Shown here piece after piece: positions 44,329 through 53,344 of a DNA stretch of 64,000 bases. The stretch covers positions 1 to 64,000 of the forward strand of contig JALHMQ010000023.1 of NCBI GenBank assembly GCA_022843955.1. The letters are read 5' to 3'. Made by a program: the position numbers and the translations under genes. The first letter of the stretch is position 1, and each line of letters starts with the position of its first letter. The notes beneath the pieces were generated by a model that did not search any database, had not been told where the DNA came from, and was given only the letters and a program-made list of their open reading frames with translations. The stretch comes from Burkholderiaceae bacterium. Lineage in GTDB: Bacteria; Pseudomonadota; Gammaproteobacteria; Burkholderiales; Burkholderiaceae_F.

Positions 44329-45087
44329 ATGCGAAAACTCTTTTGCTCCCTGCTTCTGGCCTCTGCCTGTCCGGTCGTACTCGCCCAGGCCGTGCCTGTG
44401 GTCAACTCACGGCCGGTGACTGTCAACACCATTCCTTCGGAGCCGTCGCTGCAGTCCATTCTCAACGGCCTGTTCGGTCCGTCCTGGGGCACGGTGGCGG
44501 CGAACCAGAGTCCGTACGGCCTGTGGCGCTCGGCCACCAGCTCGGCCACGACGATTCCGACGATCGTCGCGGAATTCGCCGCCAATGCCCCCATCAACAA
44601 GTTCGGGATCTGGTTCGGTACGGATGCATCGAACATCTTCACCTATGACCTGCTGCTCGGACCGTCAACGGTCGGCACCAACGCGGCGATCTCCATCCTC
44701 AACGGCTCGATGAGCGTGGGTTCGTCGAACGTATTCGACTGCGCGGCGTTTGGCGGTGGCAAGGTCAACTGCGGCAGCGTCACCAGTGCGCTGATCACGC
44801 CAGATCGCTTCGGCTTCTACTTCCAGACAGGCAGCGGCGCTCGTGCTTACTCGATCGACGCGCTCAACCCCGGCGGCAGCGCCCGGGTGCTGTCGTTCCA
44901 GCAGGGGAGCACGACCAACTGGGGGCTGGCGTACGAGGACGCTTCTGACATGGATTTCAACGACATGGTGGTGAAGATCGAATCGATCGCGCCGGTTCCC
45001 GAGGCATCGACCGTCGCGATGATGCTGGCGGGCTTGGGCCTGCTCGGTGCGGGTGCTCGGCTGCGCCGCCGCCGCAGCGCTGACTGA
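44329..45087 (+). CDS. PEP-CTERM sorting-domain protein (VPEAST type) 3, DUF4114-like
   Basis: A 252-residue exported protein with a signal peptide MRKLFCSLLLASAC..LAQ. Near the end, DASDMDFNDMVVKIES (205-219) is the acidic motif of DUF4114-type domains that often bind calcium. The sorting tag is VPEAST at 223-228, a hydrophobic helix, and RLRRRRSAD. Cysteines 138 and 148 may pair. It follows the protease by 178 bp and precedes the degenerate methyltransferase. Probably secreted and processed by XrtB. Confidence 0.88.
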   Translation: MRKLFCSLLLASACPVVLAQAVPVVNSRPVTVNTIPSEPSLQSILNGLFGPSWGTVAANQSPYGLWRSATSSATTIPTIVAEFAANAPINKFGIWFGTDASNIFTYDLLLGPSTVGTNAAISILNGSMSVGSSNVFDCAAFGGGKVNCGSVTSALITPDRFGFYFQTGSGARAYSIDALNPGGSARVLSFQQGSTTNWGLAYEDASDMDFNDMVVKIESIAPVPEASTVAMMLAGLGLLGAGARLRRRRSAD

Positions 45088-45146
45088 TCATTTGGGGCGA
45101 GTGCGGCGTTTCCTCCTCTTCAACGCGAGGACTTGGCGCAGACACC

Positions 45147-46061
45147 ATGGGCGCTGCCGACGCAGTCGTTCGGCTGCACTGGACGCCGCGCGTTCTTTCG
45201 CAGCTCGATCGGCTGACGCCACCGCAGCTCGCGGAGACGATTCGCAAGCTCGCGGCAGAGGGGCGTCGGGCCAAGGCCCTGGCGCTGCTCGAGCAGTCGT
45301 TTGTCATGCATCCGCGCGACCCGTACCTGGTCGCGGTCCACAGCGAGCTCGCGCCGCAAGCGCCCGAACTGCAGCCCGCGGAGGATGGCGCTGTCTGGTT
45401 GCAATCCATGCGAGCGCTGCTGGCGGTGGCTGCGGTGCACGCACCACGGCCGGGCCGGGTTGCCCTGCTGAGTGACAGCGCGTTCGGTGCGCAGGCTCTG
45501 CGTTCTGACGGCGTGACAGACCTGCTGCAATTCGATGATGCGGGAGAGCGGCGATGCTCGCGGGTGTTCGATCTGACGCTGTGTATCGAGTACGCCCAAC
45601 GCGTCACGCCCGAGGACTCGGCGCGACTGGTGCGCTCACTGTGCGAACGAAGCCTGCGCGTGGTGTTCTCCGCCGCACTGCCTCGTCAGTCGGGTTCCTC
45701 TCACATCAACTGTCGCTCCCAGCACGACTGGATCGATATGTTTGCAACGTTCGGGTTTGCTTGCCTGGACGCCTTCCGTCCGGTTCTTTGGCAGGCGGCG
45801 CATGTGGCACCAGCGATCCGCCAGAACGCGTTCCTGATGGTTCGCCGCGATCTGCGCAGCGAACACCCGCAGTTGCATGAGCCCACCCTGCTGGATGTCT
45901 ATCACCCGTTGCTGGTCAACGAGCAAGTACGCCTGGATGCGCTGCCTCATGCTGACAAGGAGACCGTGCTGCACATCCGGTCGTCGGCCGGCGTCCAGAC
46001 GGTCTCAGTTGGTTGGCGAGCGAGACGCGGCGGATCGGTCCCGGCGATTGGCCGCCATTGA
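45147..46061 (+). CDS. TPR + degenerate class I methyltransferase-like protein
   Basis: A 304-residue cytoplasmic protein. Residues ~24-60 look like a TPR. The C-terminal part aligns by eye with a glycan-locus SAM methyltransferase family (VVFSAALPRQSGSSHIN, DWIDMFATFGFACLDAFRPVLW, RQNAFLMVRRD). The SAM-binding loop, normally VLDVGCGTG, is replaced by RVALLSDSAF (104-113), which has no GxGxG. It may be a structural or regulatory pseudoenzyme. It ends convergent to, and overlaps by 57 bp, the GT2 gene on the other strand. The frame is intact. Confidence 0.7.
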   Translation: MGAADAVVRLHWTPRVLSQLDRLTPPQLAETIRKLAAEGRRAKALALLEQSFVMHPRDPYLVAVHSELAPQAPELQPAEDGAVWLQSMRALLAVAAVHAPRPGRVALLSDSAFGAQALRSDGVTDLLQFDDAGERRCSRVFDLTLCIEYAQRVTPEDSARLVRSLCERSLRVVFSAALPRQSGSSHINCRSQHDWIDMFATFGFACLDAFRPVLWQAAHVAPAIRQNAFLMVRRDLRSEHPQLHEPTLLDVYHPLLVNEQVRLDALPHADKETVLHIRSSAGVQTVSVGWRARRGGSVPAIGRH

Positions 46062-47075
46062 ACGCCGATCGAGTCGGAGTGCAACCTTAGTCGCAAACTT
46101 GGCTTGGCGTTTCCACCCCGGCAGGGCATGGCGTGCGAGCGGCGAGCGCCAGTAATGTCGCCACGCGCTCGGCCCCAGCGATGAGGCGGCACTGCACACC
46201 TCGAACCAGGCGTCTCCGAGCACGCCAGCCCAGCTTTCCGCCGTGGCACCGGGAACCGATGCTTGAAGAAGCCGAACCAGCCACGCTTCAACCTCCACGA
46301 GCAACTTCTCGTCGTGCGGCAGATCGAGCCGCGACAGGTGTCCGTGCAGCTGGAGCTCGCGCTCAGTGGGCTCGATGCCGAACGAGGCCAGCTGCCATGC
46401 ATGGATCTGCGCAACGCAGCTCATCATCAGCGCAGGCCGCGTCGAGGTCAGGCTGGCCGGATGATGGCGGTAATGCAGCAGCAGTGCATCGATGTTCGCA
46501 AGGTCGCCGACGCGCGCCGCATCGACATAGAACGCGTAGTCCTCAGCCATTGGCAAGTCGGTCCTGTAGCGAACTTGCGCAGCCAAGGGGCGCCGGAACA
46601 TCACGGTCGACACGAAGAACGTGTTTCGCATCGCCAGCAGCGGGACGATGCGGTTAGGTCGCAACTCGGCCCGATGCACCCGACCGTAGGGCCGACCCGC
46701 CGCATCCATGAACTGCATGTGCCCGCCACACAAGACAAAGCGTGGGCTGCGGTCGAGGAAGGCGACCTGCCGGCCAAGTCGGTCCGGCAATGCGATGTCA
46801 TCGGAGTCGAGTAAGGCGACATACTCGCCACAGGCTGCCTCGATACCGGTGTTGCGCGCCGCTGCGAGCCCGCGGTTGACCGGATGACGGACGATGCGCA
46901 AGCGCGGGTCGCGCGTCGCGAGAAAGCGCTCGGCACTGTCGTCGGGGCTGGCATCGTCCACGCCGATCAGCTCGAAGTCGCCAAAGCTCTGTGTCAGCAC
47001 GCTGCGCACCGCAGCGTCGACGTACTCTGCCACCTTGTAGATCGGCATGACGACGCTTACTCGTGGCGCACTCAC
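46005..47075 (-). CDS. GT2 family glycosyltransferase
   Basis: A 356-residue inverting glycosyltransferase of the GT-A fold. Motifs include VVMPIYKVAEYV at the start, DDASPDDSAERF and the DXD-type LDSDDIALP. The GTG at 47075 is chosen: GGAGG lies upstream and it overlaps the FkbM gene's stop (GTGA). A longer frame lies upstream but is not conserved in type. It is the last gene of the eps/glycan operon and probably adds one sugar to the repeat unit in the cytoplasm. Confidence 0.88.
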   Translation of the reverse strand: MSAPRVSVVMPIYKVAEYVDAAVRSVLTQSFGDFELIGVDDASPDDSAERFLATRDPRLRIVRHPVNRGLAAARNTGIEAACGEYVALLDSDDIALPDRLGRQVAFLDRSPRFVLCGGHMQFMDAAGRPYGRVHRAELRPNRIVPLLAMRNTFFVSTVMFRRPLAAQVRYRTDLPMAEDYAFYVDAARVGDLANIDALLLHYRHHPASLTSTRPALMMSCVAQIHAWQLASFGIEPTERELQLHGHLSRLDLPHDEKLLVEVEAWLVRLLQASVPGATAESWAGVLGDAWFEVCSAASSLGPSAWRHYWRSPLARHALPGWKRQAKFATKVALRLDRRSMAANRRDRSAASRSPTN

Positions 47076-47908
47076 GGACCGCCTCCCAGCTCGCAGACGA
47101 GGTACTCGCCGCTGATCGATGCGGCTGTCATTCGCTGAGCCAGTGCGCGCACGACGCGCCGCGATGACCCCGGTCGTGTTCGTTCGTGCAGTTCGATCGC
47201 CAAGGTGGAGACACGGCTCAGCCATGACAACTCCCCGTCGAACAGTTCGAACTCGCTGCCTTCGATGTCGAGCTTCAGCAGGTCGACATGATCGATGCCC
47301 TGCTCGGCCATCAGGGTCGATATGCTGACCGCGCGCACCGTGTCGGGTGCGAACGCTGTTGCCGGGCCGCTGCGCCCTGGATCGGCGTCGGCGACCGCCG
47401 TCGAATCGCAGCCGCGGGGAAAGTGAGCCCATTTGGCCGCACGTGCGTTGGCCACCACCACCCGACCATCATGCGGCCACAGGCCCGCATGCACCGCGAC
47501 GATGGCGGGATAGTCGGCGACGTTGCGGGCGAGAAGCGCGTAGTTCGACGCTTCGAACTCCACGGCGACGATGCGGGCGCGCGGAAATCGCCGGTGCAGA
47601 TACAGCGCCGACAGGCCGATGTTGGCGCCGCCATCGAGGATCACCTTGGGCTCGCCGGTGAGCGGGAAATCAAGATCGCCGCGCAAGAAGATCTGGACGA
47701 ACGTCGCCGCGTCGCTCGTCGCCGCCCGCAGATTCACTGGACTCGGCAGTCCGGGCACGTGCAGGCGCACTTCCCGGTCCGGGCCATGTCCTGCGCGCCG
47801 CACGGCGTGCGTGGCGCGCAAGCCGCTGAACAGTCCGAAGCGGCGCACTGAATCGTCCAAGACGCGCGCAGTGTCCCGCAGTTGCTCGGTGAAGCGGCGC
47901 CGGCTCAT
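47072..47908 (-). CDS. FkbM-family methyltransferase
   Basis: A 278-residue SAM-dependent O-methyltransferase. Motif I is ILDGGANIGLSALYL, followed by IVAVEFEASNYALLARNV. VDLLKLDIEGSEFELF is the FkbM-type region. Start ATG at 47908 lies 5 nt after the flippase stop. Likely methylates a sugar of the exopolysaccharide; the exact position is unknown. Coupled to the following GT2 gene by a 4-bp overlap. Confidence 0.9.
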   Translation of the reverse strand: MSRRRFTEQLRDTARVLDDSVRRFGLFSGLRATHAVRRAGHGPDREVRLHVPGLPSPVNLRAATSDAATFVQIFLRGDLDFPLTGEPKVILDGGANIGLSALYLHRRFPRARIVAVEFEASNYALLARNVADYPAIVAVHAGLWPHDGRVVVANARAAKWAHFPRGCDSTAVADADPGRSGPATAFAPDTVRAVSISTLMAEQGIDHVDLLKLDIEGSEFELFDGELSWLSRVSTLAIELHERTRPGSSRRVVRALAQRMTAASISGEYLVCELGGGP

Positions 47909-47913
47909 CGCGA

Positions 47914-49368
47914 TCACTTCGCTGCAGGCGCGGGCCAGCGCAGCATCTGTCGGTAGAGGGGGCGCAGCTTCGCGTCTGCCAAGGTGGCGCCCACCCATAC
48001 AGCAACGAAGCTGGCGCCGCCGATCGCCAGCCGCGCCCACGGCCCGAGTTGCTCGGGCAGCACCGACAGCAGCAGCAGAGTCAGCGCCACGGCTGCCGCG
48101 CTGGCTGCTGTGAGCCGCGCCAGCATCGGCCAGTCCTGGATCTGGCGCCAACCGACCGCATGACGACGCACCAGCAAGGCCATGTTCAGCAAGGCGCCGG
48201 CGAACGCGGAGACCGCGGCGCCCAGGGCGATGCCACCCGCTCCCAGGGCGTAAGCGCCGAGCAGACCCACCGTCCCACTCAGTGCGAGCAGCATTGCTCC
48301 CTGCACCAGGACGACCCGGCCATAGCCGAGTGACTGAATCAGGGTACTGGTCTCGACCAGCGCGGCAGCGTAGCCAATCAGATAGAGCCTCAACGGTGTG
48401 GCGGCGGGTTCGAACGCCCTGGTGAACGCGATCTCCAGCAACTCGGGCGCGAGTGCGATCAGCCCACCCACCACGGGTGCGAGCAGCGCCGAGACATGCA
48501 GGTTGATGCGCCGATTGAGCAGCAGTGCGTCAGCGAGCCGCCCCTGCGCGACAGCGCGCGAGATGCTCGGCAACGCCGCGTTCGTGAATGCAGCACGGGC
48601 GATACCGACCGCCGGCGCGACCGATGCCGCCACCGCAAGCATCGCCACGGCGCGCTGGTCGTACAACAACGCAGCGATCCAACCGTCCACCTGCATGCGC
48701 AGTGCGAAAAGACTGGCACCCAGGCCGAATCCGAACGAGTGCACGAGTTGCCATCGCGCCAGCGGCAGCTCGAGGGCGGGTCGCAGTTGCGCACCGCGCC
48801 GCGCGTACCACATGAGCAGAATCGCGCGCGCAAATGCCACCGCACCCAGCGCCATCACCACGCCCTCCAGCGACCGCGTCACCACCGCGGCGGCGGAGAC
48901 CACGGTCACCCGCAGCAGGGTGCTGGCCAGGGCCAATCGAGCCTGGGTCATCGGGCGACCGACCATCAGCGCGATCGTCTCCAGAGGTTGCGATGCGATC
49001 CAGAACAGGACGAAGGCGGCGATCAGCAACGGGACCTCTGCACTGACACCGGGGCCGAGCAGGCGTGCGGCCAAGCCACCCGGCCCGATCAGCAGCGCAG
49101 CGATCAGGCCAACCACGGCGAAGTAGACACAGGCATTGCCGAACAAGGCCGAGTGCCGCTCGCTCGCCTGACGTGCCGCCTGGTAGATGAGGTTCTGCGC
49201 GAGGTTCATCGTCAGAGCGGCAATGGCCGTCTGCGCCAGCAACCAGGCGATCCGGTAGCCACCGAACTCGTCGGGTGTCAGCAATCGCACCAGAAGGACC
49301 GGCAGGAGCAACTGCGCCGCGTACTCCAGCGCTTGAGCGACGCCCAACAGGGCCACAGTCCGCCGCAT
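47914..49368 (-). CDS. Wzx-type polysaccharide flippase
   Basis: A 484-residue protein with about twelve to fourteen hydrophobic helices spread over its length, as in the oligosaccharide flippase (polysaccharide_synt) family. The N-terminus (VALLGVAQALEYAAQLLLPVLLVRLLTPDEFGGYRI) is typical. It should flip the lipid-linked repeat unit to the periplasm. Start ATG shares its A with the stop of the preceding glycosyltransferase (TGATG). Confidence 0.88.
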   Translation of the reverse strand: MRRTVALLGVAQALEYAAQLLLPVLLVRLLTPDEFGGYRIAWLLAQTAIAALTMNLAQNLIYQAARQASERHSALFGNACVYFAVVGLIAALLIGPGGLAARLLGPGVSAEVPLLIAAFVLFWIASQPLETIALMVGRPMTQARLALASTLLRVTVVSAAAVVTRSLEGVVMALGAVAFARAILLMWYARRGAQLRPALELPLARWQLVHSFGFGLGASLFALRMQVDGWIAALLYDQRAVAMLAVAASVAPAVGIARAAFTNAALPSISRAVAQGRLADALLLNRRINLHVSALLAPVVGGLIALAPELLEIAFTRAFEPAATPLRLYLIGYAAALVETSTLIQSLGYGRVVLVQGAMLLALSGTVGLLGAYALGAGGIALGAAVSAFAGALLNMALLVRRHAVGWRQIQDWPMLARLTAASAAAVALTLLLLSVLPEQLGPWARLAIGGASFVAVWVGATLADAKLRPLYRQMLRWPAPAAK

Positions 49369-50504
49369 CAGGCTGCAGTGCGCTTGCGCTGGAAAGCCAG
49401 TTCGACGAACAGGTCGCGGTACGCCCCGACCATCCGGCGACGATCAAAGCGAGCCTCGGCATGGCGCCGCGCCGCTGCACCGAACGCGGCGCGCTGGCCG
49501 CTGTCGGCAAACCTGCGCAGGCAGGCGGCCAGGCCCTCGATGTCATCGACGGCGAACAGGTAGCCATCGCGACCCTCCTTGACGATGTCCTGCGTGGCGC
49601 CAACGCGGGAAGCGACAATCGCCAGCCCCATGGCTTGCGCCTCGATCAAGGCGAGCGGCAACGTCTCGTGGGTCGAACTTAGGCACGCAATATCGCATCC
49701 CGCGAGCCAGTCCTCGACTCGATCGACGTAACCCGTAACTCGCAGTCGATCCGTCAGTCCGAGACCGGCGGCCAGTGCCTCGAGCGCCGTACGCCGCGGG
49801 CCATCACCGATGAACAGCAGTCGCAGCGGCAGACCTTCGGCGCGCAGCCGCCCTGCAGCGTGCAGCAGCGTCTCATGCCGCTTCTCGCTGCGCAGTCCGG
49901 CGCATACGCCGATCACCAGGTCGCTTGTCGCCGCACCGATTGCACTACGCGACTGAGTGCGCCGAACCGGGTCGGCCGGCCGAAATCGCTGCAGGTCGAC
50001 GCCGTTAGGAATGACCTCTTCCCGTCCCGCACTCACTCCGCGCAAACGCCAGTAGGCTCGTTGCACCGGCGACAGGTAGATCAGTGCATCAGCCGCACAC
50101 AGTGCCGCTCGCGTGATGGCTAGCTTCACCCGCGAATCGCTCGGATTCGCCATCGAATGCTGGACTGCAGCCACCGGGGGCACCTGCCCGAACAGGCAGG
50201 ACAGGTTGTGGATCACCTGCGGGAACTGGTTGACGGTGAGCACCACATCCGGCTTGGCGCGCTTGCGCAGTCTCGCCAGGTCATGAACCGCGATCACGTC
50301 CACGGCGCTCGTGCGCTTGATGCAGACCGCCCGCGACTGCAACTCCTCCGGCAGCCCACGGAGCAGGTCATGCTGAGGGGAAAGATAGACAAGGTCGACC
50401 TCGTCGCCCAGGCGGAAGAGATCGCTCGCCAGATCAACCGAATGACGCTCGGCACCCCCGACCGCCAGGGAGTTGAGGACGATCTGCACGCGCAGCTTGT
50501 CCAT
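49368..50504 (-). CDS. GT4 family glycosyltransferase
   Basis: A 378-residue retaining GT-B glycosyltransferase. The N-terminus VLNSLAVGGAERHSVDLA is the acceptor-side G-x-G-G-A-E-R motif. The C-terminal donor site has LRSEKRHETLLHAAGRL, LPLALIEAQAMGLAIVASRVGATQDIV. Start ATG at 50504 lies 3 bp after the previous gene. Adds a sugar to the repeat unit. Confidence 0.92.
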   Translation of the reverse strand: MDKLRVQIVLNSLAVGGAERHSVDLASDLFRLGDEVDLVYLSPQHDLLRGLPEELQSRAVCIKRTSAVDVIAVHDLARLRKRAKPDVVLTVNQFPQVIHNLSCLFGQVPPVAAVQHSMANPSDSRVKLAITRAALCAADALIYLSPVQRAYWRLRGVSAGREEVIPNGVDLQRFRPADPVRRTQSRSAIGAATSDLVIGVCAGLRSEKRHETLLHAAGRLRAEGLPLRLLFIGDGPRRTALEALAAGLGLTDRLRVTGYVDRVEDWLAGCDIACLSSTHETLPLALIEAQAMGLAIVASRVGATQDIVKEGRDGYLFAVDDIEGLAACLRRFADSGQRAAFGAAARRHAEARFDRRRMVGAYRDLFVELAFQRKRTAA

Positions 50505-50507
50505 GGG

Positions 50508-51737
50508 TCAGTCGAGACGTGCGCCGGCGGCACGCCGAAACAGCAGAAGATAGGGATCGACCATGTGGTCGCCGGGGTACCGGCCCTCGATCGTCTCGAG
50601 GCAGCGTCGTGAGGTTGTCGTCCACGCCACCTCGTCCTCCAGCAATTGTCGAACGGCGGTGAGAAGTGCAGTCTCGTTGTCAACCGTCTTGCCCAGGCCT
50701 TCGCGGTCGATGAGTCCGTCCGGATCGACGAACGACACCGTCGGTACACCGCGCGACCATGCCTGAAGGAAAGTGTTCGGAAAGCCTTCGATGCGCGATG
50801 TGTTGACAAACACCCGGGCTCGATCGAACAGACCCAGCGCCTCTGCGTAACCGAGGCGTCCGTGCCAGACGAGATTGCGCAGCGTGGCCGCATGGCTCGC
50901 AACAGCGCGCGCCACATGCGCCTCGCCCTCGACTTCCCCGCCAACAAGATGGATCCGTCGATCCGGCAACTGCCTGGCCAGCCAAAGCAGCTTCTCTGGT
51001 CGCTTCAGCGCCCTCAGGTTGGCCACCCACAACACATCGATGTCGCGCGCGGCCGCGGGCGCCACGATCCGAGGGCGATCGAAGACCATGGGAACGCACT
51101 GTGCATCCCGCCCGAAGTTGCGCAACAGCATCGATCGCTGCTGCTCGGTCTGGACCGCGATCGCATCTGCGCGGCGCAGACCGAGCCGATAGAGAACTCG
51201 CTCCTTCAGGCTTCCGACCAGCATGCGCGCTGGATCGCAGTCTCCGTCTGAGGCCACCCGAAAAACCAGCCCGCGCCGATTGATGGCTGCGAAGACCGCG
51301 ACCTGACCCAGCAAAGCACCCGCGCAGCTGACGTAGTACAAGTCGGCGTCTGCTCGCTTGAGCGCTGCATGCAGACCAGACCAGCGCGGCACGAGAAAGC
51401 GCACGCCAGGAACGCCCTCAGCTGGCGCATAGCAGGCGTGGATCGCGATGCCATCGACCCGAGCGCTTCGCCCCTGTCCGTAGTCGCAAGTGACCATGTG
51501 CACCGATGTGTCATCGCGACGCGCAAGCAAGCGAGCGAGCGTCGCATGCTGCACCTCCTCTCCGCCGATGGGCGCCGAGATCGAAGGCACCAGTGCGGCG
51601 TAGGCGCCGAGGTTGACGAGGCAGATTCGCAGAGGCAGTGCTCCTTGGGGCGGCGCATACCCAACGCTGGCGATGCCGGCAGGAGCCAGCAGTGCGTTGC
51701 GCACGGCGGGCAGCGCAAGTTCACGTGTTCCGGTCAC
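50508..51737 (-). CDS. GT4-like glycosyltransferase
   Basis: A 409-residue GT-B enzyme. LRICLVNLGAYAAL opens the first Rossmann fold; the donor half has DVLWVANLRALKRPEKLL, RVFVNTSRIEGFPNTFLQAWSRGVPTVSF. The GTG at 51737 has GAGGGGACC upstream; a GTG at 51770 is the longer alternative but lacks a Shine-Dalgarno and would overlap the polymerase gene. Acts on the cytoplasmic repeat unit. Confidence 0.88.
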   Translation of the reverse strand: MTGTRELALPAVRNALLAPAGIASVGYAPPQGALPLRICLVNLGAYAALVPSISAPIGGEEVQHATLARLLARRDDTSVHMVTCDYGQGRSARVDGIAIHACYAPAEGVPGVRFLVPRWSGLHAALKRADADLYYVSCAGALLGQVAVFAAINRRGLVFRVASDGDCDPARMLVGSLKERVLYRLGLRRADAIAVQTEQQRSMLLRNFGRDAQCVPMVFDRPRIVAPAAARDIDVLWVANLRALKRPEKLLWLARQLPDRRIHLVGGEVEGEAHVARAVASHAATLRNLVWHGRLGYAEALGLFDRARVFVNTSRIEGFPNTFLQAWSRGVPTVSFVDPDGLIDREGLGKTVDNETALLTAVRQLLEDEVAWTTTSRRCLETIEGRYPGDHMVDPYLLLFRRAAGARLD

Positions 51738-51750
51738 TCGCTTGGTCCCC

Positions 51751-53337
51751 TCAAGCTGACGTTGAGGCACGTCGCGGCGCCAAGTAGCCGCCGATCGGCC
51801 GCGGCTTTCGGCTTGGCTCGCTTGGGACGGCCTCGGTCAGCGCCGCAGATGCCGCATTGCCGGCTGCCGCGACCAGCCGCAGGCGCGCGCGATACCCGAT
51901 GGCTGCCCCGATCGTCAGCCACATGAACGACTGCGGGACGGTCGGCGTGAAGCGGTCGTCAGAGATTCCCTGAACAAACAGCAGCAACGTCGTGACCATG
52001 GCGCCCAGGAAGAACTGTCGAAAGAACTGATCTCCCGCGGCAGCAGCCTCGCGGCTCGCCGCGAGCGCGTTGCGCACGACCCAGTAGTAAAAGGACATGA
52101 TCCAGACGAAGCCAATCAGTCCCATGTCGAGAAGCAGCCCGAGATACGCGTTGTGTGGCTGAGCGACGTGCAGCCAGCCCGACCGCGCAGGCTCCGACCA
52201 GAGAATCGACATCAGCCCGTTGCCGATCGCCAGGTGATCAAGCACCACGGGCCAGATGAGTGGCCAGATCTGGTCGAAGCGGCCAGCGGATATGGCACTG
52301 TGGTCGTTCTCAACGATGCCATGGAGAGCCCGCTCGAAAACTGCACTCGGCGCCACCAGCAGTACGAACGAGGCCGAAATCAAGGAGAAGAAGAGCCAGC
52401 GTGCGTCGCGAACGTGGAGCAGAAAGGCGAGGTAGACCAACGCCAGACCGAGGTAACCCCCGCGCGAGAACGTCGCAAGGACAGCAGCGACCATGACGGC
52501 CGCGCTCATGAGTAGTACCAGTCGGCGCAAGCCACGCGCTGCCGGGATCACGAACAGCACCAGCGCCAGCGCGCAGTTCAGCAGCAAACTGATCTCGTTC
52601 GCATGCATGCCCAGCCCGGACAGCAGGCCACGGGCCTGAGGCGATGCAAGCAACGACAGGCTCACCCCGGAGGCCACGGCGACATAGAACACGAGTGCCG
52701 CGATCAGCAGCGCTGCGCCAAGCGAGACAGCCAGGTAACGCTTCGGGTTGGGGGCATCGCGGAAAGCCACCGCCACCAGAACCGCGAAGATCACCAGAAA
52801 CATCGGCCGGATCAGCACATCGCGCAGGTACGACAACGGCGAGTCGAACGAAATCGCGCCGACTGAGGTGCGGAAGTAGTCCGGGATGAGGTCGACGGAG
52901 AGGAGTCCATGCAGCGCCGCCAAGGTGATGGGCAGCACGTAAAGCAAGGACAGTTGCAGCGGAACCGGAGGAAGTAGCGCCGCCTGCCCTCTGAGGCGCT
53001 GCGCGACAAAGGCAGCGGTCATCGCCGCCAGCGTGGCCAGGAGCAGCACATTGATTGGACTGAACCCGGTAACTCCCAGCAACTGGCGCGGGATGAGCGA
53101 AAGCTGCGACAGCGGGAAGAGCAGGCAGAGCCACCAAACGCCGATGCGTTGGTTCAGCAGGATCGCAGTCGCGACCGCCGTAACGACACCGAGAATCAGC
53201 GCAAACTCGCCAGACAGCCCGGCCAATCCTCCAAGCGGTACTGCGAGCGCAGCGGCCAGCAGCAAGACCAGGCCGGCGTTCAGACGCCCGAGCCAAGCTG
53301 GTGCCGACGCTGGAGACGAGGGCGTCGTGGTCTGCAC
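51751..53337 (-). CDS. O-antigen ligase/Wzy-type polysaccharide polymerase
   Basis: A 528-residue polytopic protein with about twelve membrane helices. The large periplasmic loop region and the HNAYLGLLLDMGLIGFVW motif fit the Wzy_C/O-antigen ligase family. It probably polymerises repeat units flipped by the Wzx protein. Start is GTG at 53337, 7 bp after epsI. Confidence 0.85.
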   Translation of the reverse strand: MQTTTPSSPASAPAWLGRLNAGLVLLLAAALAVPLGGLAGLSGEFALILGVVTAVATAILLNQRIGVWWLCLLFPLSQLSLIPRQLLGVTGFSPINVLLLATLAAMTAAFVAQRLRGQAALLPPVPLQLSLLYVLPITLAALHGLLSVDLIPDYFRTSVGAISFDSPLSYLRDVLIRPMFLVIFAVLVAVAFRDAPNPKRYLAVSLGAALLIAALVFYVAVASGVSLSLLASPQARGLLSGLGMHANEISLLLNCALALVLFVIPAARGLRRLVLLMSAAVMVAAVLATFSRGGYLGLALVYLAFLLHVRDARWLFFSLISASFVLLVAPSAVFERALHGIVENDHSAISAGRFDQIWPLIWPVVLDHLAIGNGLMSILWSEPARSGWLHVAQPHNAYLGLLLDMGLIGFVWIMSFYYWVVRNALAASREAAAAGDQFFRQFFLGAMVTTLLLFVQGISDDRFTPTVPQSFMWLTIGAAIGYRARLRLVAAAGNAASAALTEAVPSEPSRKPRPIGGYLAPRRASTSA

Positions 53338-53344
53338 GTTGCGA

